A DNA stretch of 39,754 bases from Betaproteobacteria bacterium (GCA_025356655.1 JANXRW010000042.1:1-39754), one strand, 5' to 3'; numbered from the stretch's first letter, positions 9,907-18,574 are shown. A program made the numbers and translations. The notes: generated by a model from the sequence alone, not told the origin.

Positions 9907-9938
9907 TTCGGCCGCATTGGCCGAAACGCCTGCGTTTT
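9907..9938 (+). promoter_or_regulatory. Overlapping leader hairpins
   Basis: TTCGGCC-GCATT-GGCCGAA (9907-9925) is a perfect 7-bp stem. It overlaps AAACGC-CT-GCGTTT (9924-9937), a second perfect stem followed by a T. The two cannot form together. They lie in the leader of the gene at 9967, whose Shine-Dalgarno site follows shortly after. Confidence 0.35.
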
Positions 9939-9966
9939 GCCGTGCGCACCGCGCAAGGAGATCAAC

Positions 9967-10281
9967 ATGCGTGGCTATCTCAGACGTTTTGGCACAGCGC
10001 TCTTTCTGCTGGCGGCTATCTCCCCGGCGAGCGCCGAAGCCCACGTGCTGGTGCTCAGTGAAAGTGGCGTCGAATCCAGGGGGTTGGAGCCGGCCCTGAC
10101 CAGGGCTCCCGGCGCAGCGCCTGCCGCCAATAGTTCCTTCGCTTCCCTCGCCGGATCCCGTGCTGATGGGGTGCGCGTGGCGCTGTCTTTGCCCGAACCG
10201 CAGCGGGTGCCTGAATCCACGATTGCCTGGCTCGCCCTGGGCGGGCTTCTGCTGGTGGGGTGGAACGCGCTACGTAGCTGA
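9967..10281 (+). CDS. Small secreted protein with C-terminal anchor
   Basis: This 104-residue protein matches no family I recognise. It has an N-terminal signal peptide (TALFLLAAISPASA) and a low-complexity Ala/Ser/Pro middle. The C-terminus reads VPESTIAWLALGGLLLVGW and then ends NALRS. That layout, VPE then one membrane span then a basic end, resembles a PEP-CTERM sorting signal. The canonical PEP is PES here, and the basic cluster is a single Arg. ATG 9967 has AAGGAG six bases upstream. A long leader with palindromes precedes it. Another PEP-CTERM protein is encoded at 22363, so an exosortase probably exists elsewhere in the genome. The assignment as an exosortase substrate is inference. 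Confidence 0.6.
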   Translation: MRGYLRRFGTALFLLAAISPASAEAHVLVLSESGVESRGLEPALTRAPGAAPAANSSFASLAGSRADGVRVALSLPEPQRVPESTIAWLALGGLLLVGWNALRS

Positions 10282-10439
10282 GTGCCGATGAGGGCGCGGA
10301 ACTATTCGCCGGAGCGTTCAGTTCATCGGGCGGGCGAGAACTGCACGCGTTGCTCAGTGGGTCATTCGCGCCTCGTGCAGGCCCTGGACACTCGCGTCGA
10401 GTCGGGCTCGCATCTGAGAGGAACCGCCCGGGGCTGAAA

Positions 10440-10580
10440 TGTCTGGTTCAGGCTGCCTTTGCTCATCCATGAGAACGCCTGAAGGTCCATTTGGCCACTG
10501 CGGCTTGTACCTCAGCCAGGATGGCCAGGGCCCGCGCTGTCCCGGCGAAGGTGCGGTTCTCCCACCGTCCCTGCGGATGC
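10440..10580 (-). pseudogene. Possible HipA C-terminal remnant
   Basis: Just downstream of the antitoxin remnant, the minus strand reads GRWENRTFAGTARALAILAEVQAAVAKWTF before a stop. The alternating helix pattern and V-x3-V-x-x-W ending resemble the extreme C-terminus of HipA-family kinases. Its position after a HipB-like remnant supports this. The match is short and no kinase motif remains, so this is tentative. Confidence 0.3.
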
Positions 10581-10654
10581 ACACTGGACCTGCCGGCGGA
10601 TCGAGCCGACGGCGACCATCGGAGCGCTCCCGAGGTGCCACCTGGCTTGCTGTA

Positions 10655-10925
10655 CTATTTTGGCGGGCGTTCGTCCATCCGGGTGAGGCCGATCGGGTCG
10701 CCGGACCTGTCGAGCAAGTGCTCCGGCACCGGGAATTCGGCAAAGACCTGGAGCGCACGCGAAGAACTCGACGGGCACGCGCCCCTCACGTTTCTCCATG
10801 CGGCGCACGGTGGAGAGCGAGGCACCCCCGCCCTTCCGCCCGCGAAGCCTGGGTGATGCGGCGGCGCGACAGCGAGCGAAAGGTCGCTGCCGAGCTTGTT
10901 GATGGCACGCTCGACAGCGGGAGGG
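10655..10925 (-). pseudogene. Frameshifted XRE (HipB-like) antitoxin remnant
   Basis: Pieces of a HipB-type helix-turn-helix antitoxin are spread over different frames. VERAINKLGSDLSL and RRRITQASRAEG form the N-terminal helices. ASLSTVRRMEK is the recognition helix, followed by EGRVPVEFFA. RALQVFAEFPVPEHLLD, GDPIGLTRMDERPPK is the conserved C-terminal block of antitoxins paired with HipA. At least three frame changes are needed to join them, and a TAG ends the last piece early. The gene cannot make a functional repressor as it stands. It precedes a possible hipA remnant, as expected for an old hipBA locus. Confidence 0.65.
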
Positions 10926-11122
10926 GAGCCGGGAACGCCGCGCTAAGTCGCGCCGAAAGGCCGCTTGATAGCGGGTACGGGGGTTCTGTGGATGCGATTG
11001 TGACCCTGCGCACTCGAAACTCATACGAGCCGCTTCCAGAAGCATACTTAAGCGTAACAGTCGTTCTGCCAAGAACGCCAAAGCGAGCAGACCCCGGGGG
11101 CGACCCGCCAGCGGCCAGCCGA

Positions 11123-11914
11123 CTACAGCGTGGGTGTGGTAGCAGATGTGGGACTGGGCGGCTCCTGCGTGAAGCAGTCCCGATAGGCGAAGTAGGTGGA
11201 CAGCGATGCCAGCGCCACCATGGGTACCAGCAGAGTCACCAGGGCCGCGCTGCGCACAGGTCCTTCGGGCAGCAGGGCAGCGACGAGATTCACGGCCATG
11301 GAAAGCAACGACAGGCCCATTCCATAGACCAGCAGCGGGATCATGTTCGCCAAACAGGCCCGCAGCGACAATGCCAGAGAGGGCAGGGCCTGCTGTTGTC
11401 CGAGGAGCACCAGTGCCGGGGCGAACCACACCGCAGAGGCGATGGGCACGAACAGCGCGCACCCCACGAGCAGCGCCATCGCGGCTCTGTTTACACTCTC
11501 CGCAGACAAGGCCTCCGCATCCGCACCGGTGAGCAATGCCGCCAGGGTTTTGGGCAGGTCATCGCCGCCGAGGTATCCCACCACACCCGCGACCACCACG
11601 TAGCCCAGCAGCGAAACTCCACCCACGGTCACCAGCGGTTCGGGTGCCGTCAGGAAGCCCGTGCGGAAGTGGCCAAGGCCGATGGGCTTGCCCAGCACCT
11701 GATCGCGGCAGGCCTGTAGGATCCCCCCCATGAGCAGTGGCGTGAGCAGGCAGAACAGGTAGGGGCCCACCGGAGGAAAAGCCGAACACAGTAGGCCAAC
11801 GGCCAGCAAGGCGGCGTGCAGCGCGAACCAAGCCGCCAGCCGCGCCCGCAGCAAGCGCATGGCGTCCAGAATCCACTGCAGGCCCCGGGCGCCGGCCAGC
11901 CGCCTTACCTGCAT
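11123..11914 (-). CDS. BPSS1780-family integral membrane protein
   Basis: This is a polytopic inner-membrane protein of about 263 residues and unknown function. It has six or so hydrophobic segments, among them AWFALHAALLAVGLLCSAF, YLFCLLTPLLMGGILQAC, LVTVGGVSLLGYVVVAGVVG and AALVTLLVPMVALASL. The N-terminal MQVRRLAGARGLQWILDA and the following Leu/Arg segment fit the BPSS1780-type family. That family is often found between polA/thrB and uvrD in betaproteobacteria, as here. ATG 11914 fits the family N-terminus; GTG 11923 is an alternative. The gene follows thrB in the same direction after 33 bases and is probably in one transcript with it. Confidence 0.75.
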   Translation of the reverse strand: MQVRRLAGARGLQWILDAMRLLRARLAAWFALHAALLAVGLLCSAFPPVGPYLFCLLTPLLMGGILQACRDQVLGKPIGLGHFRTGFLTAPEPLVTVGGVSLLGYVVVAGVVGYLGGDDLPKTLAALLTGADAEALSAESVNRAAMALLVGCALFVPIASAVWFAPALVLLGQQQALPSLALSLRACLANMIPLLVYGMGLSLLSMAVNLVAALLPEGPVRSAALVTLLVPMVALASLSTYFAYRDCFTQEPPSPTSATTPTL

Positions 11915-11947
11915 GGGTGCCACGTGCGCAAGAGCGATAGCGCCTCC

Positions 11948-12898
11948 TCAGCCCACCGCCGGCAAAGGCGCGGGAGAAAGTTCAATGTGGTGGCGCAGGA
12001 TACGCCGAAAGTGCTCGGGATCATGGGCGTGGGTCAACTCACCGGGCCGCGGCAGGTGGAAGTCATAGAGGCGCGAAACCCAGAAACGCAAGGCCCCCGC
12101 GCGCAGCATCATCGGCCAGGCAGCTCGCTCCTCGTCGGTGAGCGGGCGTACCGCTTGGTAGGCGCCCAGGAGTGCTCCGAGGCGCTCCGGGTCGATGCGG
12201 CCCTCGGGCGTGGTGCACCAGTCGTTCACCGTGATGGCCACGTCATAGATGAGCACGTCGACACAGGCGAAGTAGAAATCGATCACCCCGCCGATGGCCT
12301 CTCCGTCAAAGAGGACGTTGTCCCGAAAGAGATCCGCGTGGATTACCCCACGGGGCAGCGCATCATGACGATGCAAGCCCTGGAAGCGAATCTCCCCGTG
12401 CAGTAGCTCGCTCCGCTCGGCATCCAGAAAGGGATAAATCTCCGGCGCCACCGCGCTCCACCAGCGTGGACCACGCAGGTTGTCCAAGCGCCGCTCGTAG
12501 GTGCCGCCGGCCAGGTGCATCTGCGCGAGCACTTCGCCCACACGCGCGCAATGCGCCGCTGCGGGGTCGAGCACCGGTCGCCCGCGCACGAAGGTGACGA
12601 CGGCCGCGGGCTTGCCGTTGAGTTCGCCCAGAAAAGCGTCCTGCAAGTCCGCGATGGGCTTTGGGCACGGGATCCCGTGGCCCGACAGATGCGCCATCAG
12701 GTGGAGGTAAAAGGGCAGTTCCGCCGGACGCAACCGCTCGAAGAGCGTCAGCACGAAGCGCCCCTGCGTGGTGGTGAGGAAGTAGTTGGTGTTCTCTATC
12801 CCCGACTCGATGCCGCGCAGGTCCTGGGGCGAGCCGATGGCGTAGCCGCGCAGCCAGTGCGCGAGTTCCGCCAGGGTAACGGTGGTGAAGACGGACAT
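11948..12898 (-). CDS. thrB: Homoserine kinase (APH-fold ThrB)
   Basis: This 316-residue enzyme phosphorylates L-homoserine to O-phosphohomoserine in threonine synthesis. It belongs to the choline-kinase/APH fold type (ThrB2), not the GHMP kinase type of E. coli. The catalytic loop is HADLFRDN at 187-194 and the metal-binding Asp is D207 in GVIDFYFA. The N-terminal SVFTTVTLAELAHWL and GIESGIENTNYFL are typical. It competes with MetX, encoded elsewhere in the window, for homoserine. It is transcribed between a LOG-family gene and the BPSS1780-type gene, with an 18-base gap from the former. Confidence 0.93.
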   Translation of the reverse strand: MSVFTTVTLAELAHWLRGYAIGSPQDLRGIESGIENTNYFLTTTQGRFVLTLFERLRPAELPFYLHLMAHLSGHGIPCPKPIADLQDAFLGELNGKPAAVVTFVRGRPVLDPAAAHCARVGEVLAQMHLAGGTYERRLDNLRGPRWWSAVAPEIYPFLDAERSELLHGEIRFQGLHRHDALPRGVIHADLFRDNVLFDGEAIGGVIDFYFACVDVLIYDVAITVNDWCTTPEGRIDPERLGALLGAYQAVRPLTDEERAAWPMMLRAGALRFWVSRLYDFHLPRPGELTHAHDPEHFRRILRHHIELSPAPLPAVG

Positions 12899-12916
12899 TG
12901 CTCGACGGTCGCCGGC

Positions 12917-13645
12917 CTAGAGGTTGAGCTGCGCTTCGGTTTCCGCAGCCGAGGATTCGAAGCCGCGCTTTTCGTAGAAGTCGAAGATGGCCTTCACCAC
13001 TTCGTCAGGATCGTCGATGACCTGAATCAGGTCCACGTCGGCCGGACTGATCATCCCGTCCTCAACCAGCGTCGTGCGTATCCAGCCCAGGAGGCCCGAC
13101 CAGAACGACGACTGTACGAGGATCACGGGCAGGCGCCGGATCTTGCCCGTCTGCAGCAACGTGAGGGATTCCATGAGTTCATCGAGGGTCCCGAACCCCC
13201 CCGGCATGACCACGTAGGCAGAGGCGAGCCGGACGAACAGGATCTTGCGCGCGAAAAAATGCCGAAAGGTCTGGCTGATGTCCTGATAGGAATTACTTTT
13301 TTGCTCGTGGGGGAGTTGGATGTTCAGGCCCACGGACAGGGAACGGCCGTGGAAGGCGCCCTTGTTGGCGGCCTCCATCAGGCCTGGCCCGCCACCGGAT
13401 ATGACGGTGAAGCCGGCATCGGAGAGCTTGCGGGTAATCGTTTCCGTGAGCGCGTAGTAGGGATGACCCTCGGGTATGCGCGCGCTGCCAAAGACACTAA
13501 CGGCCGGGCCGACGTTGATCAAGCGCTCGGTAGCCTCGGCGAATTCTGCGATAATTCCGAATAGGCGCCACGCCTCTCTGCCGGACCACTGCTTCTTGAT
13601 GAGCTCCGCCGCCAAAGGTCTAGGTATCTTGCCTGTTGCACTCAT
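12917..13645 (-). CDS. LOG-family Rossmann-fold protein (TIGR00730)
   Basis: This is a 242-residue nucleotide-binding protein of the lysine-decarboxylase-like/LOG family. The diagnostic motifs are GGGPGLMEAANKGA and PGGFGTLDELME. Characterised members hydrolyse cytokinin ribotides or other nucleoside 5'-monophosphates to the base and ribose phosphate. The length with an N-terminal extension (about 50 residues before VSVFGSAR) fits the longer type II group. The substrate here is unknown. It is divergent from polA and the first gene of the LOG-thrB-BPSS1780 minus-strand run. The DNA just upstream carries no recognisable promoter motif. Confidence 0.85.
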   Translation of the reverse strand: MSATGKIPRPLAAELIKKQWSGREAWRLFGIIAEFAEATERLINVGPAVSVFGSARIPEGHPYYALTETITRKLSDAGFTVISGGGPGLMEAANKGAFHGRSLSVGLNIQLPHEQKSNSYQDISQTFRHFFARKILFVRLASAYVVMPGGFGTLDELMESLTLLQTGKIRRLPVILVQSSFWSGLLGWIRTTLVEDGMISPADVDLIQVIDDPDEVVKAIFDFYEKRGFESSAAETEAQLNL

Positions 13646-13758
13646 GGAGAGTCCGGTTCCTTACGCGTCAGGTTGCAACCGCAGTGGGCAGGCTGGCCGA
13701 CGGAGTGCTCCGGGCGCCGCCTGGCCTGCTGCAGCATGAAAAATCTTGCGCCGCGTGC

Positions 13759-13791
13759 GGGACGCCCGCCGCGCACCCCACCGGGCGTCCC
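13759..13791 (+). promoter_or_regulatory. Perfect hairpin abutting the polA start
   Basis: GGGACGCCCG (13759-13768) and CGGGCGTCCC (13782-13791) form a perfect 10-bp stem with a 13-base loop. The 3' arm ends at the base before ATG 13792. No Shine-Dalgarno sequence is visible outside the stem, so the hairpin should occupy the ribosome entry site. Confidence 0.6.
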
Positions 13792-16509
13792 ATGAAAACT
13801 CTGTTGCTGGTGGACGCATCGTCCTACCTCTACCGTGCGTTCCACGCACTCCCCGACCTGCGAAACCAGCAGGGGGAACCCACCGGCGCCATCTACGGCG
13901 TGCTGAACATGCTTCGCCGCCTGCATCGGGACACACCGTCGGATTATAGCGCCTGCGTGTTTGACGCAAAAGGCAGGACCTTCCGCGAGGACCTCTACGC
14001 GCAGTACAAGGCCAACCGCCCCCCCATGCCCGATGACCTCCGCGCCCAGACCGAGGGGCTGCACGAGTGCATCCGGGCGAGCGGCTGGCCCGTGATCGCG
14101 GTGACCGGTGTCGAGGCGGACGACGTTATCGCCACCCTGGCGGGAATCGCCTCGCGCGCGGGCGTGCGCACCATCATCTCCTCCGGGGACAAGGATTTGA
14201 CCCAACTGGTGAGCCCGCAGGTCACCATGGTGAACACCCTGTCCGGCGAAGTGTTCGATGAAGCCGGGGTGATGGGCAAGTTCGGCGTGCGCCCAGTGCA
14301 GATCGTGGACTACCTCACGCTGGTGGGCGACGCCTCCGACAACGTTCCTGGCGTGGCCAAGGTGGGACCGAAGACCGCGGTGCGCTGGCTGACCGACTAC
14401 GGCTCAATCGACATTTTGCTCGCGCGTTCCTCCGAGATTGGCGGCGTGGTGGGGGAGAACCTGCGCAAAGCGCTGGACTGGCTGCCCACGGCGCGCGAGC
14501 TCCTCACCGTGCGCACCGATGTGGAATTGCCGGTGGCGCTCGAGCAGCTTCGCCCGGTGGCGCCCGATGTGACCGCACTCGCTGCGCTCTACCGCCGCTT
14601 CGAATTTCGTGGCTGGCTGCGCGAACTGGAAAACCCCGCTCCAGTCCCTGCCGGGGTGCCCGAGGACTCCTCTGCGATGCATGTGATCGCACATCCCCCA
14701 GCCGAGCATTACTACGAAACCCTGCTCACGGAGGAGGCCCTGGTCGCGTGGATTCGCCGGGCGCAGTCCGCTGAACTCACCTGCGTCGACACCGAGACCA
14801 CCAGCCTGGATCCGCTGGCCGCGCGATTGGTGGGAATCTCCCTGTCCGTGACGCCCGGAAGCGCCGCCTACCTCCCGCTCACCCACGACTATCCGGGGGC
14901 GCCACCGCAACTCGGGCTCACCCGCGCCTTGGAATTGTTGCAGCCCTGGCTGGAGGACCGCGAGCGCCCGAAACTGGCCCAGAACGCCAAGTACGACAGC
15001 CATGTCTTCGCCAACCACGGCATCCGGCTCGCGGGTGTCGCGCACGACACCCTGCTCCAGTCCTACGTTCTGGAGAGCCATCGGCCCCACGACATGGATA
15101 GCCTGGCGTTGCGGCACCTTGGGCGCAAGACCATCAGCTATGAGGCGGTGGCGGGCAAGGGCGCGCACCAGATCGGCTTCTCCCAGGTCAACCTGGAGGT
15201 GGCCACCGAGTACTCCGGTGAAGACGCCGACGTCACCCTGCAGTTGCACGCGGCCCTCTTCCCGCAGGTGCAGGCCGAGCCGGCACTGCTCAAGGTCTAC
15301 GCCGAGATCGAAATGCCCCTGACGCCGGTGCTGCTGCGCATGGAGCGCACCGGCATCCTGCTCGATAGCGGCAAGCTGGCCCGGCAGAGCGCGGAGCTGG
15401 GCGCACAGTTGATGGCGCTGGAGCAACGGGCCCAGCAGCTCGCGGGTGGCCCCTTCAACCTCAACTCACCCAAGCAGATCCAAGAGATCCTCTACGTGCG
15501 CCACCAGCTCCCGGTCCTGAAAAAGACCCCGGGCGGGCAGCCCTCCACGGACGAAGCGGTGTTGGAGCAACTGGCGCTGGACTATCCGCTAGCTAAAGTG
15601 CTGCTGGACTACCGGGGGTTATCGAAGCTCAAGTCCACCTATACCGACAAGCTACCGCGTATGGTCAACCCGAGCACCGGTCGGGTGCACACGAATTTTG
15701 CGCAGGCGGTGGCGGTCACGGGCCGGCTCTCCAGCACCGACCCCAATCTGCAGAACATTCCCGTGCGCACCGCCGAGGGCCGACGCATTCGCGAAGCCTT
15801 CATCGCCGCGCCGGGCTGCCAGCTGGTATCGGCGGACTACTCCCAGATTGAACTGCGCATCATGGCCCACCTGTCGCGGGACCCTGGGTTGCTGCAGGCC
15901 TTCACCCGCGGCGAGGACGTACACCGCCATACCGCCTCGGAGGTTTTCACGACGCCGCTCGCGGAGGTCAGCGGCGAGCAGCGCCGCTACGCCAAGGCGA
16001 TCAACTTCGGACTCATCTACGGCATGTCCGCCTTCGGCCTGGCGGGTCAACTCGGCATCGAGCGCTCCGCCGCGCAACAGTACATGGAACGCTACTTTGC
16101 CCGCTATCCCGGGGTGCGCGTGTACATGGAGGAAACCCGTGCCTTCGCGCGCGACCGCGGCTACGTGGAAACCGTGCTGGGCCGACGCCTGTTCTTGGCC
16201 GACATCCGCGCCGCCAGCGGCCCACGGCGCCAGGGTGCCGAGCGTGCGGCCATCAATGCGCCAATGCAGGGTACCGCCGCGGATCTGATCAAACTCGCCA
16301 TGGTGAAGGTCCACCACTGGCTCCAGGACGCCGGGATGGCCAGCCGCATGCTGCTGCAGGTACACGACGAGCTCGTACTCGAAGTGCCCGAAGCGGAACT
16401 CGACGACGTACGGGCGACGCTGCCGCGCCTGATGAGTGGCGTGGCGGAACTGGCCGTGCCGCTGGTCGTGGACGTGGGCAGCGGACCGAACTGGGAACAG
16501 GCGCACTGA
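13792..16509 (+). CDS. polA: DNA polymerase I
   Basis: This 905-residue protein has all three activities of Pol I. The N-terminal 5'-3' exonuclease (about 1-290) starts KTLLLVDASSYLYRAFHAL and keeps the acidic VFDAKGRTFR, VTGVEADDVIATL and SSGDKDLTQLV motifs. The 3'-5' proofreading domain is intact: DTETTSLDP (exo I), LAQNAKYDSHVF (exo II) and YSGEDADVT (exo III). The polymerase domain has SADYSQIELRIMAHLS (motif A), RRYAKAINFGLIYGMSAFGL (motif B) and LLQVHDELVLE (motif C). It fills gaps in excision repair and removes Okazaki primers. ATG 13792 matches the family start. Upstream in-frame codons are not part of the family. Confidence 0.96.
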   Translation: MKTLLLVDASSYLYRAFHALPDLRNQQGEPTGAIYGVLNMLRRLHRDTPSDYSACVFDAKGRTFREDLYAQYKANRPPMPDDLRAQTEGLHECIRASGWPVIAVTGVEADDVIATLAGIASRAGVRTIISSGDKDLTQLVSPQVTMVNTLSGEVFDEAGVMGKFGVRPVQIVDYLTLVGDASDNVPGVAKVGPKTAVRWLTDYGSIDILLARSSEIGGVVGENLRKALDWLPTARELLTVRTDVELPVALEQLRPVAPDVTALAALYRRFEFRGWLRELENPAPVPAGVPEDSSAMHVIAHPPAEHYYETLLTEEALVAWIRRAQSAELTCVDTETTSLDPLAARLVGISLSVTPGSAAYLPLTHDYPGAPPQLGLTRALELLQPWLEDRERPKLAQNAKYDSHVFANHGIRLAGVAHDTLLQSYVLESHRPHDMDSLALRHLGRKTISYEAVAGKGAHQIGFSQVNLEVATEYSGEDADVTLQLHAALFPQVQAEPALLKVYAEIEMPLTPVLLRMERTGILLDSGKLARQSAELGAQLMALEQRAQQLAGGPFNLNSPKQIQEILYVRHQLPVLKKTPGGQPSTDEAVLEQLALDYPLAKVLLDYRGLSKLKSTYTDKLPRMVNPSTGRVHTNFAQAVAVTGRLSSTDPNLQNIPVRTAEGRRIREAFIAAPGCQLVSADYSQIELRIMAHLSRDPGLLQAFTRGEDVHRHTASEVFTTPLAEVSGEQRRYAKAINFGLIYGMSAFGLAGQLGIERSAAQQYMERYFARYPGVRVYMEETRAFARDRGYVETVLGRRLFLADIRAASGPRRQGAERAAINAPMQGTAADLIKLAMVKVHHWLQDAGMASRMLLQVHDELVLEVPEAELDDVRATLPRLMSGVAELAVPLVVDVGSGPNWEQAH

Positions 16510-16547
16510 ACCCGAACATGAATCGCCAACCAACGAGGACACCGCGC

Positions 16548-17084
16548 ATGCGCCGCTTTTCCACCACACTACTTCTCCTCGGCCTCGGCCTCTGCCTCGG
16601 CACCGCCTCCTGGGCCGCCGGAGATGAGCGGGCCACCTGCCGCGCCGAGGCCCACAAGCTCTGCCCGGGTGTCGCTGGCGGCGACGGTCGCCTGATGCAG
16701 TGTCTGAAAGACCATGAAAGCGCCATGTCGCCACCGTGCAAAAAGCGCCTGGACGAAGCGCTGGTGCAGGCCGCTCGCAACCGCGAGGCCTGCAAGGGCG
16801 ATGAGGAAAAGCTCTGCCGGGGCATCGCGCCGGGGCAAGGCCACCTCGTGCAGTGCCTCTACAGCCATCATGACGAACTGTCCCCAGCCTGCCAGGAGCG
16901 GCTTGACGAGACAACCAAACACGCACCCTGCCTCCCCGACGCCGTGAAGTTCTGCAGCAACGTGCGCCCCGGCCAGGGCGCGATGGGCAAATGCCTGAAG
17001 AGCCATGAGGCCGAGCTATCGGCGGCCTGCCGGGATGCTCACGCGCACCAGGCGGCGAAGTCCCTACCGCGGCCAGCCCGCTAG
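16548..17084 (+). CDS. Secreted cysteine-rich repeat protein (GLG1-like)
   Basis: This 178-residue protein has a signal peptide (RRFSTTLLLLGLGLCLGTASWA). Three repeats of about 35 residues follow, each with cysteines spaced exactly C-x7-C-x12-C-x11-C: residues 31/39/52/64, 82/90/103/115 and 128/136/149/161. The repeats share the pattern C-x3-A/E-KLC-x-G-IAPGQG-x-LVQCL-x-H-x2-LSPAC. This resembles the cysteine-rich GLG1 repeat known from Golgi glycoprotein 1 and found in small proteobacterial periplasmic proteins. The function is unknown. ATG 16548 has GAGGA eight bases upstream and gives the cleaner signal peptide; ATG 16518 is an alternative. It lies 38 bases after polA. Confidence 0.8.
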   Translation: MRRFSTTLLLLGLGLCLGTASWAAGDERATCRAEAHKLCPGVAGGDGRLMQCLKDHESAMSPPCKKRLDEALVQAARNREACKGDEEKLCRGIAPGQGHLVQCLYSHHDELSPACQERLDETTKHAPCLPDAVKFCSNVRPGQGAMGKCLKSHEAELSAACRDAHAHQAAKSLPRPAR

Positions 17085-17240
17085 GACACCCGATAAGCGG
17101 GCAACCTCTGGCGATCAACCGGGTCAAAGCGAACGCGGGTCTGGCCTTCGGGTTACCATCCGCAGACGGAGCCGTGGGCAAGCGGAGACCATATCGTGCG
17201 CTTGCTGTGGCTAAACCCTCACAAAAATGGAGCATAAAAC

Positions 17241-18551
17241 ATGAGACTGCTGCCGTACTTAAAACCGCTGGGAGCCCTACTCCTGATCGGCTCGCTATCC
17301 GTCGCAGCGGCAGATACGCCCGTGCCCGCTCCTGCGGGCGCCCAGCCCTGCGCCAAGGACCAGGGCATTTGCGTCCTGCCCACGGGGACCCACTCGGTAT
17401 GGTTCGGGGCCAAGGACCGGGGCTTCATCAAGTCCGGCCTCAGCGGCCGCGTACCGTGCAACAGCGGATTCTTCGGCGACCCCTTCCGCGGCGAAGCAAA
17501 AAGCTGCATGCTCATCGTGGCGGACGCGGCGGCTGCTCCTGCCCCCACCTCGGCGCCCACAGTGGCCGGCACCGTGCCGCCTCCTGCGGGTTCGGAGCAT
17601 TGCGCCAGGGAGCGTGAGGTCTGCGTTTTACCACCGGGCACCCACGCCGTGTGGTTCGGCGCAAACGGCAAGGGCTTCTTGAAGCCCGGCCTGAGCGGCA
17701 AGGTCAATTGCAGCGACAGCGTCTTCGGCGACCCCGACCGGGGCGTCGCGAAGGTCTGCTTGCTTGCGGGCATTCCGCCTGAGCCCGCCCCCGCCAACGC
17801 CGTCGCCTGCGCCAAGGACCAGGAGATCTGCGCACTGCCCGAGGGCGTGCACAGCGTCTGGTACGGAGCGAAGGACCGCGGCTTCCTGAAGACCGGCATG
17901 ACCGGAAAGATCCGCTGTAACGACGGCGTCTTTGGCGATCCGTATCCGGGCGAAGCGAAGATGTGCATGATGACACCGACCCCCGGCGTCGCCGCGCGCC
18001 CAATACCTGTGAATGCCGGTGCTCCCGGAGTAGGCACGCCCTCTTCACCTCCCGGGTCCTCGCCTAGCACCTCCTCGCCGGCGCCCAGCTCACCCGCTCC
18101 CGGTGCCCCGGTCTCTACCCCCACTGCTGCGGCGCCGGCCACTGTGCCACCGCCTGCGGGTGGGGCCGTCTGCGCAAAGGAACACGAGGCCTGTGTGCTT
18201 CCCGCGGGTAGCCATAGCGTCTGGTTCGGCAGCAAGGGTAAAGGCTTCGTGAAGGCTGGCGTTAGCGGTCGGGTCACCTGCGACGATACCAATTTTGGCG
18301 ATCCGGACCGCGGACTGGCGAAGGTATGCATGATCCTGGGTGTCACCCCGCAGCCGATGCCGGCCGGCGCCGTCCAGTGTGGCCGTGACCACGAGGTCTG
18401 CATCCTCCCGCAGGGATCGCACACGGTCTGGTACGGCACCAACGGCAAGGGCTTTACTCGCACCGGACTGAACGTGCGAGTGGCTTGTGACGATGGCTTC
18501 TTCGGGGATCCTGCCCGCGGCCAGACGAAGGCTTGCTGGGCCGCTCCCTAA
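17241..18551 (+). CDS. Secreted protein with five tandem 4-Cys modules
   Basis: This 436-residue protein has a signal peptide (about 1-24) and five copies of a 53-residue module at 37-89, 121-173, 190-242, 311-363 and 380-432. Every copy has the spacing C-x6-C-x28-C-x15-C. The shared core is VCVLP-x-GTHSVWFGA-x-x-KGF-x-K-x-GLSG-x-V-x-C, then FGDPDRG-x-AK-x-C. Linkers are Pro/Ala/Ser/Thr-rich, the longest at about 245-305. The YGANGK/FGDP-x-x-G-x-x-K-x-C pattern recalls modules attached to secreted bacterial hydrolases and lectin-like proteins, but I cannot name a family. It could bind glycans or cell wall. It follows the GLG1-like gene in the same direction and ends at a strong terminator. 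Confidence 0.8.
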   Translation: MRLLPYLKPLGALLLIGSLSVAAADTPVPAPAGAQPCAKDQGICVLPTGTHSVWFGAKDRGFIKSGLSGRVPCNSGFFGDPFRGEAKSCMLIVADAAAAPAPTSAPTVAGTVPPPAGSEHCAREREVCVLPPGTHAVWFGANGKGFLKPGLSGKVNCSDSVFGDPDRGVAKVCLLAGIPPEPAPANAVACAKDQEICALPEGVHSVWYGAKDRGFLKTGMTGKIRCNDGVFGDPYPGEAKMCMMTPTPGVAARPIPVNAGAPGVGTPSSPPGSSPSTSSPAPSSPAPGAPVSTPTAAAPATVPPPAGGAVCAKEHEACVLPAGSHSVWFGSKGKGFVKAGVSGRVTCDDTNFGDPDRGLAKVCMILGVTPQPMPAGAVQCGRDHEVCILPQGSHTVWYGTNGKGFTRTGLNVRVACDDGFFGDPARGQTKACWAAP

Positions 18552-18574
18552 TTCGAGCGTCATTGAGTAGACGT

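Noticed and set aside
15652-17235. 527-codon minus-strand open frame opposite polA and the GLG1-like gene
   Set aside because: It spans two real plus-strand genes and matches no family.
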